Source: Rhizophagus irregularis (lineage: Eukaryota; Glomeromycota; Glomeromycetes; Glomerales; Glomeraceae). From it: DNA of 64,000 nucleotides. Under the pieces are notes generated by a model, which worked only from the letters and a program-made list of their open reading frames with translations, was not told the origin of the DNA and did not search any database. The position numbers and the translations under genes were made by a program. Below are positions 43,496 to 54,287 of this stretch, in pieces. Position 1 is the stretch's first letter; each line of letters starts with the position of its first letter. Location: NCBI RefSeq assembly GCF_026210795.1, contig NC_089446.1, positions 992,001 to 1,056,000 on the forward strand. The letters are read 5' to 3'.

Positions 43496-45619
43496 ATGAG
43501 CGCACCGGATATTCGACTCGTGATTGGTTTAGGTATAGTACAACGATAATAAGATAATAAAGTAGTTTTAGGTTAAAAATTTTTTTTCAAAGTTTCAAAT
43601 TAATTTAAATTATATCACGTAGATTTCGGAACCACATATTCGGTATATAACGTACAAGTTTTGTCATTTATATTAAAATTCATGAGATAAATAAAAAATT
43701 TTCTTTTCTTTGGATAGGGATTTACTTTATATCATGTTGATGATGGTGATGATGATCTCTCGAAAATTAAAATAAATATTGAATGGCCTGGGGAGGTGGG
43801 AAAATTCAAAACAAATACAGTACTTCAATATAAAGAAGATTTTGAAGAGGTTGAATTATGGGGTTATCCAGCCTTGTATAAGAAACCTAATAGGAGAAGC
43901 GGAGGGGATGAAACAAAACCTGTAGAATTATTTAAATTACATTTGGGTAATTGTTTAGAAGAGTTTAAACCAAAATTGCCTGAACCATTAACTTATAAAC
44001 AAGCAATTACTGATTATCTTAGTAAAATTGGGGAGGTAAATAAATAACTTACTCTTTAAATATTATAAATTATATTATAAGATTCTCTAATCTTATTTAT
44101 TTTAATTAATAAAGTTGATTAAGGAAACCATTCCTAAATATTGGGAAGGAATTGATTTTATGGAACATGTTTTTTTGGTTCTTACTATACCAGCTGAATA
44201 TTCAGAAAATGATAAGGCTATAATGAGAGAATGTACATTCAATGCTGGATTAATTAGCGACAAACGTTCGGAAAAACTGCAATTTACAACTGAACGTATG
44301 TTTATTCATTTTTGATTATGCAAGGTGATTTTATGATAATTATGATAAAAATATTAACAGAAATATTTTATAAAATATAGCTGAAGCTGCAGCAATCTAC
44401 TGTATGTATAGTAGCTTAAGAGAACACAGACTTGCAGAACCCGGAAGTAAGTTTATATATTTATAAAGTATACTTGAGAATTAAATAAATGATTATGTCG
44501 TTTACTAATACTTTGTCTGATCAAAAAGCAACTTTTATGATTGTTGACTGCGGCGGTGGCACAGTAGATTTAACAACACGTAAACTATTAGAAGGAGACC
44601 AATTAAGTGAAATCACTGAACGAGCAGGAGACTTTTGTGGGAGTACTTTCATTGATAAAGAATTTATTAAATTACTTAAAAGTGAAGTTGGAAAATCAGC
44701 TATGGATTTGTTTAGTAATAAACATTATGGTCAATTGCAATATTTAGTTCATGAATTCTGCCAACATGTTAAGTTACCATTCAGTGGAAATAATCAAGAT
44801 TTTAGTTATGAAATTGATCTTGAAGAACTTGCTCCTGCATTATTACAATATGTCACTGGCTCAGAAAAAGATTTGATGGAAGAGAAAGAGTGGATGATTA
44901 CACTTGATTTTAATACCATTAAATCCATGTTTGATCCTATTGTTGATAGAATTATTAAAATGATTCGGAGTCAGCTCGATAATTCTAAAAATTGTTCAGC
45001 AATATTCTTAGTTGGAGGTTTCGGTCAATCCAAATATTTACAGAAAAAAATTGAGGAAAACTTTGGCAAATCGGTAGAAAATATCTCAATTCCGAATAAA
45101 CCTATTGCAGCAGTTGTATGTGGTGCAGCAATCTACGGAAAAAGTTTACAAGGATCAAAAAATTTGAGTAAATTAAATAATTCAAAACGTGTTATTGCAA
45201 CTCGCGTATTGAAATATACGTTTGGAATTAAAGTAACTCCTTCGTGGAAACCTGGGGACCCACCGGAACGACGCATATCTGCCGGGAGAATTCAAAAATT
45301 TCACCGCATTGCGGAACGTAAAACTGAAGTTACAGTTGACCAAGAATTTAAAATTGAAGATTTGCTTCCTGTTCTTCCATTTGCAACAAAAATGACTTTT
45401 GAAGTATATTATACTAAAGCACAGAATGCTGTTTATTGTGATGAACCTGGTATGGAACCGCTTGGAGAATTAATTATAAATCTTCCTGATAAGCACTTAG
45501 GACTTGATAGACCCTGTACACTTAGCTTATTATTTGGTGATATGGAAATTAAAGCTAAAGCATTTAATCAAAAAAATGGTCAAAATTATCAGACTACTTT
45601 CGAACTTAAAGCTTTCTAG
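43496..45619 (+). CDS. Hsp70 G: HSPA12-type Hsp70-like ATPase
   Basis: A six-exon gene of 570 aa: 43496-43532, 43623-43642, 43718-44035, 44115-44295, 44381-44446, 44529-45619. Motifs are IRLVIGLDFGTTYS, TEPEAAAIYC, FMIVDCGGGTVDLTTR and IFLVGGFGQSKYLQ. In the connect-2 motif AAVVRGAAIYG the Arg is replaced by Cys (AAVVCGAAIYG), a change not seen in any other intact copy here. Exon 6 groups with E and F (FIKLLKSEVG, LSKLNNSKRV). Exon 5 and both flanking introns instead match Hsp70 J almost exactly, and part of exon 3 matches H and J. The gene is thus a mosaic. An Asp-rich GAT run follows the CHV motif of exon 3. Activity is likely unless the Cys matters. Confidence 0.9.
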
Positions 45620-46745
45620 GTCATTATTTTTTACATATGTATACCAGATACATACAATCATGAGTATCTTTTTATCTTTATTTAATAAACGAATAAATAG
45701 TGGAAATTATTTTTTTTATTTGTATTGAATGTCGAGTATCTTCTTTCTAATATTTTATTAACACAGTATATATTATTATGTTATCTTTGCAACTTTCCAT
45801 TTGCCGATATCGTTGCCCGCTAGATCCCTGTAAAAAACTTTATCCGTAATTTCTGTGAATATGATACAGTTACGAAAAATAACAAAATCCAAGCAACTTG
45901 TGTTTTGAGTCTATAAATTCCGTGAATGTGATATAAAAAAATACGGAATAAATTTTTTATATGGGATAAGATAATCTTGACTTCTCTCCTCTGCATATTC
46001 ATTTAATTATTTAAGTTCAAATATTATTGGAGACTTGTGGTTTATGAATTATAGTCTAGTCTCGAAATAGCGAATTCACGTAAAAATATATAAGATGACA
46101 GCAATAATTATTTAGGAGGTTCTAATTTAGTATGATTTCAGGATAAGAAATTATAAATCACGTGACTAAGAATTGGAACATCAAATGTTGAAATTTTTGT
46201 TTATTTATTTATTGAAAATACTTAAGAGCTTAAATAAACATGGTAAATTTTTGATGGGATAAAATCTCTAACCAATTCCTAAAGCAAATTACAATTTTGC
46301 CCAGTACTATCTGGTAATTTCAGGTAATTGCCCGATAATTGTTTTGCGATCGTTCTCTGTTCTATAATCATCTTGTGACTTTGTAATCCGGTAATTTGTT
46401 TTTACGTGCGTAAATAGTTAACCCAATTCTGAAAAATAGCGATAATGTACTATTACCAACAACCACTAGAATATTATAGAATATTAGTTACTATGAACAT
46501 CAATATCTCCTTAGTAGAAGCTCGCAATTTTAAGTAGTATATTGTGTCCATTTTAAGATGGTACTCCCACATGAATATTATGAATGAGATTTAATAGTTC
46601 AATGAACAACTGGAACTTATTTTTAATGAGAACAATAATAAAATCTTGTTACAAGTTTTAAATTATCCTTGTTGATACAACAAAGGAATGTGATTATATC
46701 GAAAGAAAGTAATTTTTTATTTTAAAAGATAATGTTATCGGATAC
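45620..46745. other. Spacer, no gene seen
   Basis: AT-rich. The 46541-46640 part carries TTGTGTCCATTTTAAGATGG, ACTCCCACATGAATATTATG and a TTCAATGAACAA block, the promoter-side series seen before F and G. A GATTATATCGAAA word is at about 46692. No coding frame of note; the minus frame at 45820-46002 is not supported. Confidence 0.4.
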
Positions 46746-46840
46746 TATGAATTTTACATAAATATGATTGTTTTGTATTTAATAGTTTCATTCCTTTAAT
46801 TATTTTAATTATTTGTAATATACATATCATTTGAACATAA
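46746..46840 (+). promoter_or_regulatory. TATA region of Hsp70 H
   Basis: TATCGGATACTATGAATTTT followed by ACATAAATATGATTG (46737-46770) is the family element, about 75-100 bp before the start. Confidence 0.55.
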
Positions 46841-49005
46841 ATGTCGTGGTTAAAAGAAGTTCGAGTTGTAGTTGGTTTTGGTATAGTTATAATAATTAAA
46901 AAAGTTGTCTTTTTGATTTTTTTTTTGTTTTTTTAGCGCTAAATTAATTAATCATGTAAATTATATTGTAATATTAATTCATAGATTTCGGAACAACCTA
47001 TTCGGTAATTATAAATTTAGTTTCGAGACTTTTAGAATTGATATAATAAAAAAAAATTTTTTTTTTTATTTTATAGGGATTTACTTTATACCATGTCGAT
47101 GATGATGATATCGGAGATATCAAAACTAATAGCGAATGGCCAGGAGAGTTAGGAAAATTTAAGACTAATACAGTACTTCAATATAAAGAAGATTTTGAAG
47201 AGGTTGAATTATGGGGTTATCCGGCCTTGTATAAGAAACCTAATAGGAGAAGCGGAGGTGATGAAACAAAACCTGTAGAATTATTTAAATTACATCTGGG
47301 TAATTGTTTAGAAAAGTTTAAACCAAAATTGCCTGAACCATTAACTTACAAACAAGCAATTACCGATTATCTTTTTAAGATTGGAGAGGTAAATACATAA
47401 CTGGCTCTTTACATATTAATTGAATCATGTTATAAAATTCTCTAATTTTATTTATTTTAATTAATAAAGTTGATTAAAGAAACCATTCCTAAATACTGGA
47501 CTGGTATTGACTTCATGGAACATATTCTTTTAGTTCTTACTGTACCAGCTGGATATTCAGAAAATGATAAAGCTATAATGAGAGAATGTATATTCAATGC
47601 TGGATTAATTAGCGACAAGCGTTCGGAAAGATTGCAATTTACAACTGAACGTATGTTTAATTTTGATTATTTTGATTATTATGAACTTATGAAAATATTA
47701 ATATATTTTTAAACCAAATATGATAGCTGAAGCTGCAGCAATCTATTGTATGTATAGTAGTTTAAAGGAACACAAACTTACAGAGCCTGGAAGTACGTAT
47801 AAGAAATATTCTTGATATTTAAATTATTAATTGTGTAGTAATACTAAATATTATTCATTCTTTTTTATTTGATCAAAAAAGCAACTTTCATGATCGTCGA
47901 TTGTGGCGGCGGTACAGTAGATTTAACAACACGTAAATTATTAGAAGAAAACCAATTAGGTGAAGTCACGAGACGAGCAGGAGACTTTTGTGGGAGTACT
48001 TTCATCGATAATGAGTTTATCGAACTACTTAAATGTAAAGTTGGAAATTCAGCTGTAGATCTCCTAAGAGAAAAACATTATGGTCAATTGCAATATTTAG
48101 TTCAAGAATTTTGTCAAAATGTTAAACTACCATTTACTGGAAATAATCCAGATTTTAGTTACGAAATAGATCTTGAAGAGATTGCTCCTGCATTATTACA
48201 GTATGTCACTGGTTTAGAAAAAATTTTCATGGAAGAAAAAGAATGGATGATTCAACTTGACTTTAACACCATTAAATCCATGTTTGATTCAATTATTGAT
48301 AGAATTATAGGAATGATTCGGGTTCAACTAGATAATTCTTCAGAAAAATGTTCAGCAATATTCTTAGTTGGAGGTTTCAGCCAATCTAAATATTTACAGA
48401 AAAGAATCGAGAAAGAATTCGGTCGATTGGTAGAAAATATCTCGGTTCCGAATCAACCCATTGCGGCAGTTGTGCGTGGCGCAGCAATTTACGGAAAAAG
48501 TTTACAAGAATCAAAAAATTTGAAGAGTATGAACAATGTAAAATGTGTTATCGCAACTCGTGTAATGGATTATACGTTTGGAGTCGAAATAAGCTGTTTA
48601 TGGAAGGATGGAGATCCTTTAGATCGACACACAAGTGATGGAAGAATTTATAAATTTCTTAAGATCGTAGAATGTGATGATATAGTTACAATTGACCAAG
48701 AATTTACAACTGAAAATTTGGTTCCTATTTATCCGGACCAAACAACAATAACTTTTGATATATACTATACACGAGAGCAGGATGCTGATTATTGTAATGA
48801 ACCTGGTATGAAATTGCTTGGGAGCTTACTTATCGACCTTCCCGAAGTGCATTTAGGAACTAATAGGCCTTGTACATTCTGCTTATCATTTGGTGATATG
48901 GAAATTAAAGCTAGGGCTTTTAACCAAACCAATGGGCAACATTATCAAACCAAATTCGAATTTAATACTTTCAAGGTAATATGGTTATGTTTCAAAGCAC
49001 GATAA
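46841..49005 (+). CDS. Hsp70 H: HSPA12-type Hsp70-like ATPase with C-terminal extension
   Basis: A six-exon gene of 580 aa: 46841-46880, 46985-47004, 47077-47388, 47470-47650, 47727-47792, 47882-49005. Motifs are VRVVVGFDFGTTYS, TEPEAAAIYC, FMIVDCGGGTVDLTTR, IFLVGGFSQSKYLQ and AAVVRGAAIYG. By exon 6 it groups with I and J (FIELLK, LPFTGNNPDFSYEIDLEEIA, LKSMNNVKCV). The stop that ends other copies after the Phe-Asn-Thr-Phe end is replaced by a Lys codon, so translation continues ten residues (KVIWLCFKAR). CAAG-GTAATA at this point could also act as a splice donor, which would change the end. The ATP site is intact, though the usual TERAGDFCGS reads TRRAGDFCGS. Confidence 0.88.
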
Positions 49006-49224
49006 TATTGATAATATTTTAAATATTTTTTAACTTGATTCCCAGTAACTGACTTTCTAAAACTTTATTATGTTTTCTTTTCAAATTTCTACTAAATTAT
49101 CAATATGATTAACTTTATTTCCACAATATTGATCTTACTGTAGGATGAGGAATCGAGGAATTGAGGATCTTGGAATGAACGATAGGTTAATGAAACTTAG
49201 AGCGAAATGAAACTATCATAACAA

Positions 49225-49390
49225 ATTCTCAAATTGGTCCAGCGCTGATTTCTCGACGGATCTATCGTTTTTAATTATGCGATCCTTTACTTATCCGTTA
49301 AATTTTTCGTAAATATGTTCTTTGATCATGCATCTTTCAATCTGAAATTTTTGAAAACCTTCGTAATAATACCTTTTTTATTTATCTATC
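49225..49390 (-). pseudogene. Remnant of a coiled-coil family gene
   Basis: The minus strand keeps the order of the coiled-coil VI core: CTCAAATTGGTCCAGCGCTG, TTTCTCGACGGATCTATCG, TTTTTAATTATGCGATC, then AATATGTTCTTTGATCATGC and CTGAAATTTTTGAAAACC. No frame is left. It lies in the divergent position upstream of Hsp70 I. Confidence 0.65.
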
Positions 49391-50176
49391 TATCTGTTTA
49401 TTTATTGATGATACGTACCTGTGTTATTATTAGTTTATCTTTATAATATTTTTAAATTACTTTTGATCTAGGTGCAATTTCCACTTCTATTTGATATAAT
49501 CACTTATATTTCCTGATTTTTCTTACTTTACAAATTAATTTTCTAAGCCATTTGGTTTATTAAAAAAAATAATAGTGATCATAAAATCGTTCTACTTCGT
49601 TTCCTATATTGAATTTATTCAATTGGTATTTAGTTTAGATGAAAAATAATCGTATGATATAATTAATGATAAATTGTTTAACTAATTTTAACTTATTCGT
49701 AAATAGTTAGATTGGCATAACTGATAAACTTGATAAACTACAAATTAGACATGAGGACATGACTTTTATTAATTGGAATTAGATAATGCCCCTGAAAAAG
49801 TGTAGATCTTATACGTAGAATACACGTATCCCTAGAAATTTATGACGTACAATTTGGTAAATATTATTCTATAGCTGTTTCAGTTATATCCGGAAATTGA
49901 CTTGATTTATTTATCAGGTGATTTGCGTTAAGTAACACAATTCTGAAAACAGCGATAATAATACCGAATTATTATAATTAGATCATTGTTTCCACTTTAA
50001 AAAGATTTTTGGCACACCCAACCTAATAAGAACAATAATAAAATAATGTTACAATTTTGCTAATTATTCTTATTAAAATAACCAAAAATGTAACAAAATA
50101 AAGTGATTAAATCAAAAATGATTATTTTTGTTTATAAAAATTTTAGTTTAAAAATATAATAAGAAATATTATCGGA
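49391..50176. other. Spacer, no gene seen
   Basis: AT-rich. GATCATTGTTTCCACTTT near 49981 and GTGATTAAATCAAAAATG near 50102 are the promoter-side words shared with D, J and K. Nothing else is recognisable. Confidence 0.4.
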
Positions 50177-50271
50177 TATCATGAATTTAATATAAATATG
50201 ATCATTCATATTTTTTACTATTTTCAATGTTAATAATTTTGTAATATATATTATCTTTTTGATTGAATATA
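50172..50271 (+). promoter_or_regulatory. TATA region of Hsp70 I
   Basis: ATCGGATATCATGAATTTAA then TATAAATATGATC (50171-50203) is the cleanest copy of the family promoter element, about 70-100 bp before the start. Confidence 0.6.
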
Positions 50272-52380
50272 ATGTCGTGGTTAGACGAAATTCGAGTTAT
50301 AGTTGGTTTAGGTATATATTTATAACTACTAGAAATTTTCATTTGAATTCTTTTAATACAAAATTAGTTAACTAATATTTTATTAATTTATAGATTTCGG
50401 AACCACCTATTCGGTAAATTATATATTTTAAAATTCGTTATGTAATATTAGAATTGTTAAAAGTAAAAATATATCTTTTTTTGATAGGGATTTTCTTTAT
50501 ACCATGTCGATGGTGAAATCGGAGATGTAAAGACGAATAGTGAGTGGCCAGGAGAGATGGGAAAATTAAAGACAAATACAGTACTTCAGTACAAAGCTGG
50601 CTTTAAAGAGGTTGAATTATGGGGTTATCCTGCCTTGTATAAGAAACCTAATAAAAAAAGCAAAAATAATGAAACGAAACCCGTAGAATTATTTAAATTA
50701 CATTTAGGTAATTGTTTGGAAAAACTTAAGCCAAAGTTGCCTGAATCATTAACCTATAAGCAAGCAATTACCGATTATATTGGTAAAGTTGGAGAGGTAA
50801 ATAAATAACTGACTCTTTAAATATTAAAAAATTATATTATAAAATATTCTAATTTTATTTAATTAATAAAGTTAATTAAAGAAACCATTCCTAAATATTG
50901 GGAAGGGATTGACTTTATGGAACATATTCTTTTGGTTCTTACTGTACCAGCTGAATATTCAGAAAATGATAAAGCTATAATGAGAGAATGTACATTCAAT
51001 GCTGGATTGATCGGTGAGAAAAATTCGGAAAAGCTGCAATTTACAACTGAACGTATGTTTATTCATTTTTGATTATGCTAGTAATTTTATTATAAAATAT
51101 TAACAGGTTATTTTTAAAATAAATATAGCTGAAGCTGCTGCAATATATTGTATGTATAGTAGCTTAAAGGAACACAAACTTACAGAGCCTGGAAGTATGT
51201 TTATATATTTATAAAAGTATGCTTGCCAATTTAAGTAATTGATTGGATTGCTTACTAAATATTATTCATTCCTGTCTGGTCGAAAGCAACTTTCATGATC
51301 GTCGATTGCGGTGGTGGTACAGTAGATTTAACAACACGTAAATTATTGGGAGAAAATCAGTTAGGTGAAATCACTGAACGAGCTGGAGACTTTTGTGGGA
51401 GTACTTTCATCGATAATGAATTTATTGAACTACTTAAATATGAAGTTGGAAATAAAGCTGTAGATTTGTTAAGAGAAAGACATTATGGTCAATTGCAATA
51501 TTTAGTTCAAGAATTTTGTCAAAATGTTAAATTACCATTTACTGGAAATAATCCACGTTTTAGTTACGAAATGGATCTTGAAGAGATTGCTCCTGCATTA
51601 TTACAATATGTTACTGGTTCAGAGAGGGAATCGATGGAAGAGAAAGAATGGATGATTGAGATTTGTTTTAACACTATTAAATTCATGTTTGATAATATTA
51701 TTAATAGAATTATTGAAATGATTCGAGTTCAATTGGATAATTCTTTAGGACAATGTTCTGCAATATTTTTAGTTGGAGGTTTCGGTCAATCCCAATATTT
51801 ACAGAAAAGAATCGAAGAAGAATTCAGTCAATCAGTAGAAAATATTTCAGTTCCAAATCAACCTATTGCAGCAATTGTACGTGGTGCAGCGATCTACGGA
51901 AAAAGCTTACAAAGATCAAGAAATTTGAAGAGTATGAATAATTCAAAATGTGTTATTGCGACTCGCATATTAAATAATACGTTTGGAATTAAGTTATATG
52001 ATAAATGGGAAGATGGAGATCCACCAGATCGACTCTTATCTGGTGAAATGATTATTAAATTTTATCGTATTGTAGAACGTAAAACTGAAGTTCCATTTGA
52101 TCAAGAATTTATAGTTGAAAATTTGTTTCCTATTTATCCAGATCAAACTAGATTATATTTTGAAATATTTTACACCAAAGAACAGGATGCTGTTTATTGT
52201 GATGAACCTGGCATGAAATTGCTTGGGAACTTACGTATTGACCTTCCCGACGTTCATTTAGGAAATAATAGGCCTTGTACATTTTGTATATCATTTGGTG
52301 ATATGGAAATTAAAGCTAGAGCATTTAATCAAACAAATGGACAAAATTATCATACAAAGTTTGAATTAAGCGATTTTTAG
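50272..52380 (+). CDS. Hsp70 I: HSPA12-type Hsp70-like ATPase
   Basis: A six-exon gene of 569 aa: 50272-50311, 50394-50413, 50488-50796, 50872-51052, 51129-51194, 51287-52380. Motifs are IRVIVGLDFGTTYS, TEPEAAAIYC, FMIVDCGGGTVDLTTR, IFLVGGFGQSQYLQ and AAIVRGAAIYG. In exon 6 the aspartate of the LDFNTIKSMFDP helix is replaced by Cys (ICFNTIKFMFDN), a local divergence from its neighbours. Exon 3 has a short acidic stretch (HVDGEIGD) and lacks the longer Asp run of F, G, H and J. It groups with H and J. The beta domain is complete (YTKEQDAVYCDEPGMK, ISFGDMEIKARAFNQ). The ATP site looks functional; the client is unknown. Confidence 0.9.
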
Positions 52381-53129
52381 ATTATATTACTAATGAATTA
52401 GTTAAATTATTAATAATATGTATGCAAGCTTTAATTGTTTTAATAAATGAAATTTTTAATTGGAAAAACCATAGTTTTTCATAATAATCATTAATTGTTA
52501 AAGCGTAAGTGTATATTTTACGTTTCTACATATCACCAATCGTCATTGGAACGTAAAAAAATTCTTATTACTAAATATCACAGTTCATTCACGTGATCAA
52601 TTTATTCGAGTATTCAGTTACGATCTGGATGATTAACGGATCGTCACATTTTAATAATTATATGCGCAATCAATCAATAAAGGAATAATTTTTTTCGATA
52701 TTTTGTAAGTATATCAATATATACAATTTAATAAACTTAAATATCTCCTTCAGAAATAAAAAAAAAGAGATAAATTACTCATCAAAAATCGGAAATTTTC
52801 ATCCGTATACTAGATAATAAAATTCAATCCGTCTGAATTATATTTCATTTTTAACATTTAGTCAATAGAATAATTCATTTTTTTGGGTCGTCCTATAATG
52901 TTAAATGTAAACCCTAATAGCCAATACATAATTTAGAATATGTAGGCATCTCTTTCCAAAAATAGATGGGAAACATTTGAACAAATTGGCTATCCGTTAA
53001 TCATCCGGATCGTAACACTACATTGAACACAGTTTTATTAAAAATAAATAGAGGGCATTCATTTAATTTATATTATTATGTTATTAGACTTTTATTTCGA
53101 TATTATTTAAATATTTTGATTAATATTTG
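52381..53129. other. Spacer, no gene seen
   Basis: AT-rich, with no family similarity recognised apart from general composition. A GTAAGTGTATATTTTACGTT block at about 52505-52525 resembles the 3' coding end of the coiled-coil VI type (KVYT region), so the remnant listed next may begin here. Confidence 0.4.
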
Positions 53130-53310
53130 AGTCCGATCCTAGGATCTATTTGAATGAATTAAATCCAGCGCTAAACTTTCATCGATGGACGCCCTCTTGT
53201 ATGGTCTTTAATTATCCAATTCTTTACTTATTCACATGTGAATATTTGACACATCTTTCCATTCAAAATCTGAAGAAACTCGTAATAATTTTTGCATTTT
53301 TTTTTGAGAA
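53130..53310 (-). pseudogene. Remnant of a coiled-coil family gene
   Basis: The minus strand matches the remnant before Hsp70 I and the coiled-coil VI core: AAATCCAGCGCTAAACTTTC, TGGTCTTTAATTATCCAATT, TTTACTTATTCACATGTGAA, and CATTCAAAATCTGAAGAAAC. It is in the divergent position upstream of Hsp70 J. The plus-strand frame 53150-53353 is a shadow. Confidence 0.6.
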
Positions 53311-54190
53311 GACTGTTTTGTCTTTGATTTGGATTCAATTTCTACTTCGATAATATAAACTCTTTATTCTCTCGCTTTACGAATTGTTTCCACAAAAAAT
53401 GGTAATAATATGTAAGATCTTTAACTGACTTCGTTTGCAGATTGCTATTTTCAACACAATGACATTAAATTTTTTTTTTTTGTAATTCAAATATTATCAG
53501 ACGACATCTTACTAACATAAAATCGACTTTACTGACCGCTAAACAGTGTTTTCACAAAAGCTTTAGCTTAAATTAAACAAGTTACTATAGTTAGATTTAG
53601 TTAATGCTATTCTTTTTATACTCAAATTGTTCAAAATAAAAAGAAATTTGAGAAATATATAAAAAATATGTAAAGTAAATAAATATACGTAAATATATAT
53701 AAAATACATAGGACTTTAATGGTGTTGAATCTCTTGAAACGCGACGATTATTAAATATTAATAAATATAGATGGTATATATATATTGTAATTTATAGATT
53801 TATTAAAATATAATAAACGGGATATTCACGTACACTAATTGTCGACCGTAGAAAGATATAGTCCGTTCCGGACTAGCTTTATTATGATCACATTCACATC
53901 ATTTCGTAATTGTTTGTTGAACTATTGGTACTCAAATTTCTATAAATAGTATTCTTGTACGTTAAAGACCCATTGTTTCCATATTAGAAATGAAGAAAGG
54001 TTATTGGTACCCTTACACGAATTTTTATGAATGAAATTTAGTATGTAGTTCAATGAATAAACCTATTATCCTTACTCGTACAACCTAAAATGAAACAAAG
54101 AAATGTGGTTAAATCGATAACAAAACATGTATTTTATTTTTGTAGATTGTTCAGATAAAAATTTGATTAAAATATAATAAGAAATATTAT
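53311..54190. other. Spacer, no gene seen
   Basis: AT-rich. CCCATTGTTTCCATATTAG (53968-53986) and AACAAAGAAATGTGGTTAAA (about 54094-54113) belong to the shared promoter-side series. A TATATATATTG run lies near 53774. No coding sequence. Confidence 0.4.
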
Positions 54191-54287
54191 CGGATATATC
54201 GGATATCATAAATTTTATATAAATACAGTATGATCGTTAATATTTTACTAATTCCAATCCATTAATTATTTTGTAATTTCGAACATA
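54190..54287 (+). promoter_or_regulatory. TATA region of Hsp70 J
   Basis: ATCGGATATC occurs with a local duplication (ATCGGATATATCGGATATC, 54189-54207), then AAATTTTATATAAATACAGT. The TATA core lies about 70 bp before the start. Confidence 0.6.

Noticed and set aside
45820-46002. 60-aa minus frame in the G-H spacer
   Set aside because: No motif, no homologous frame in sister spacers, and composition typical of chance frames.
51753-51941. Short plus frames inside exon 6 of Hsp70 I and J (also 55807-55995)
   Set aside because: Shadows of the adenosine-motif region in another frame.
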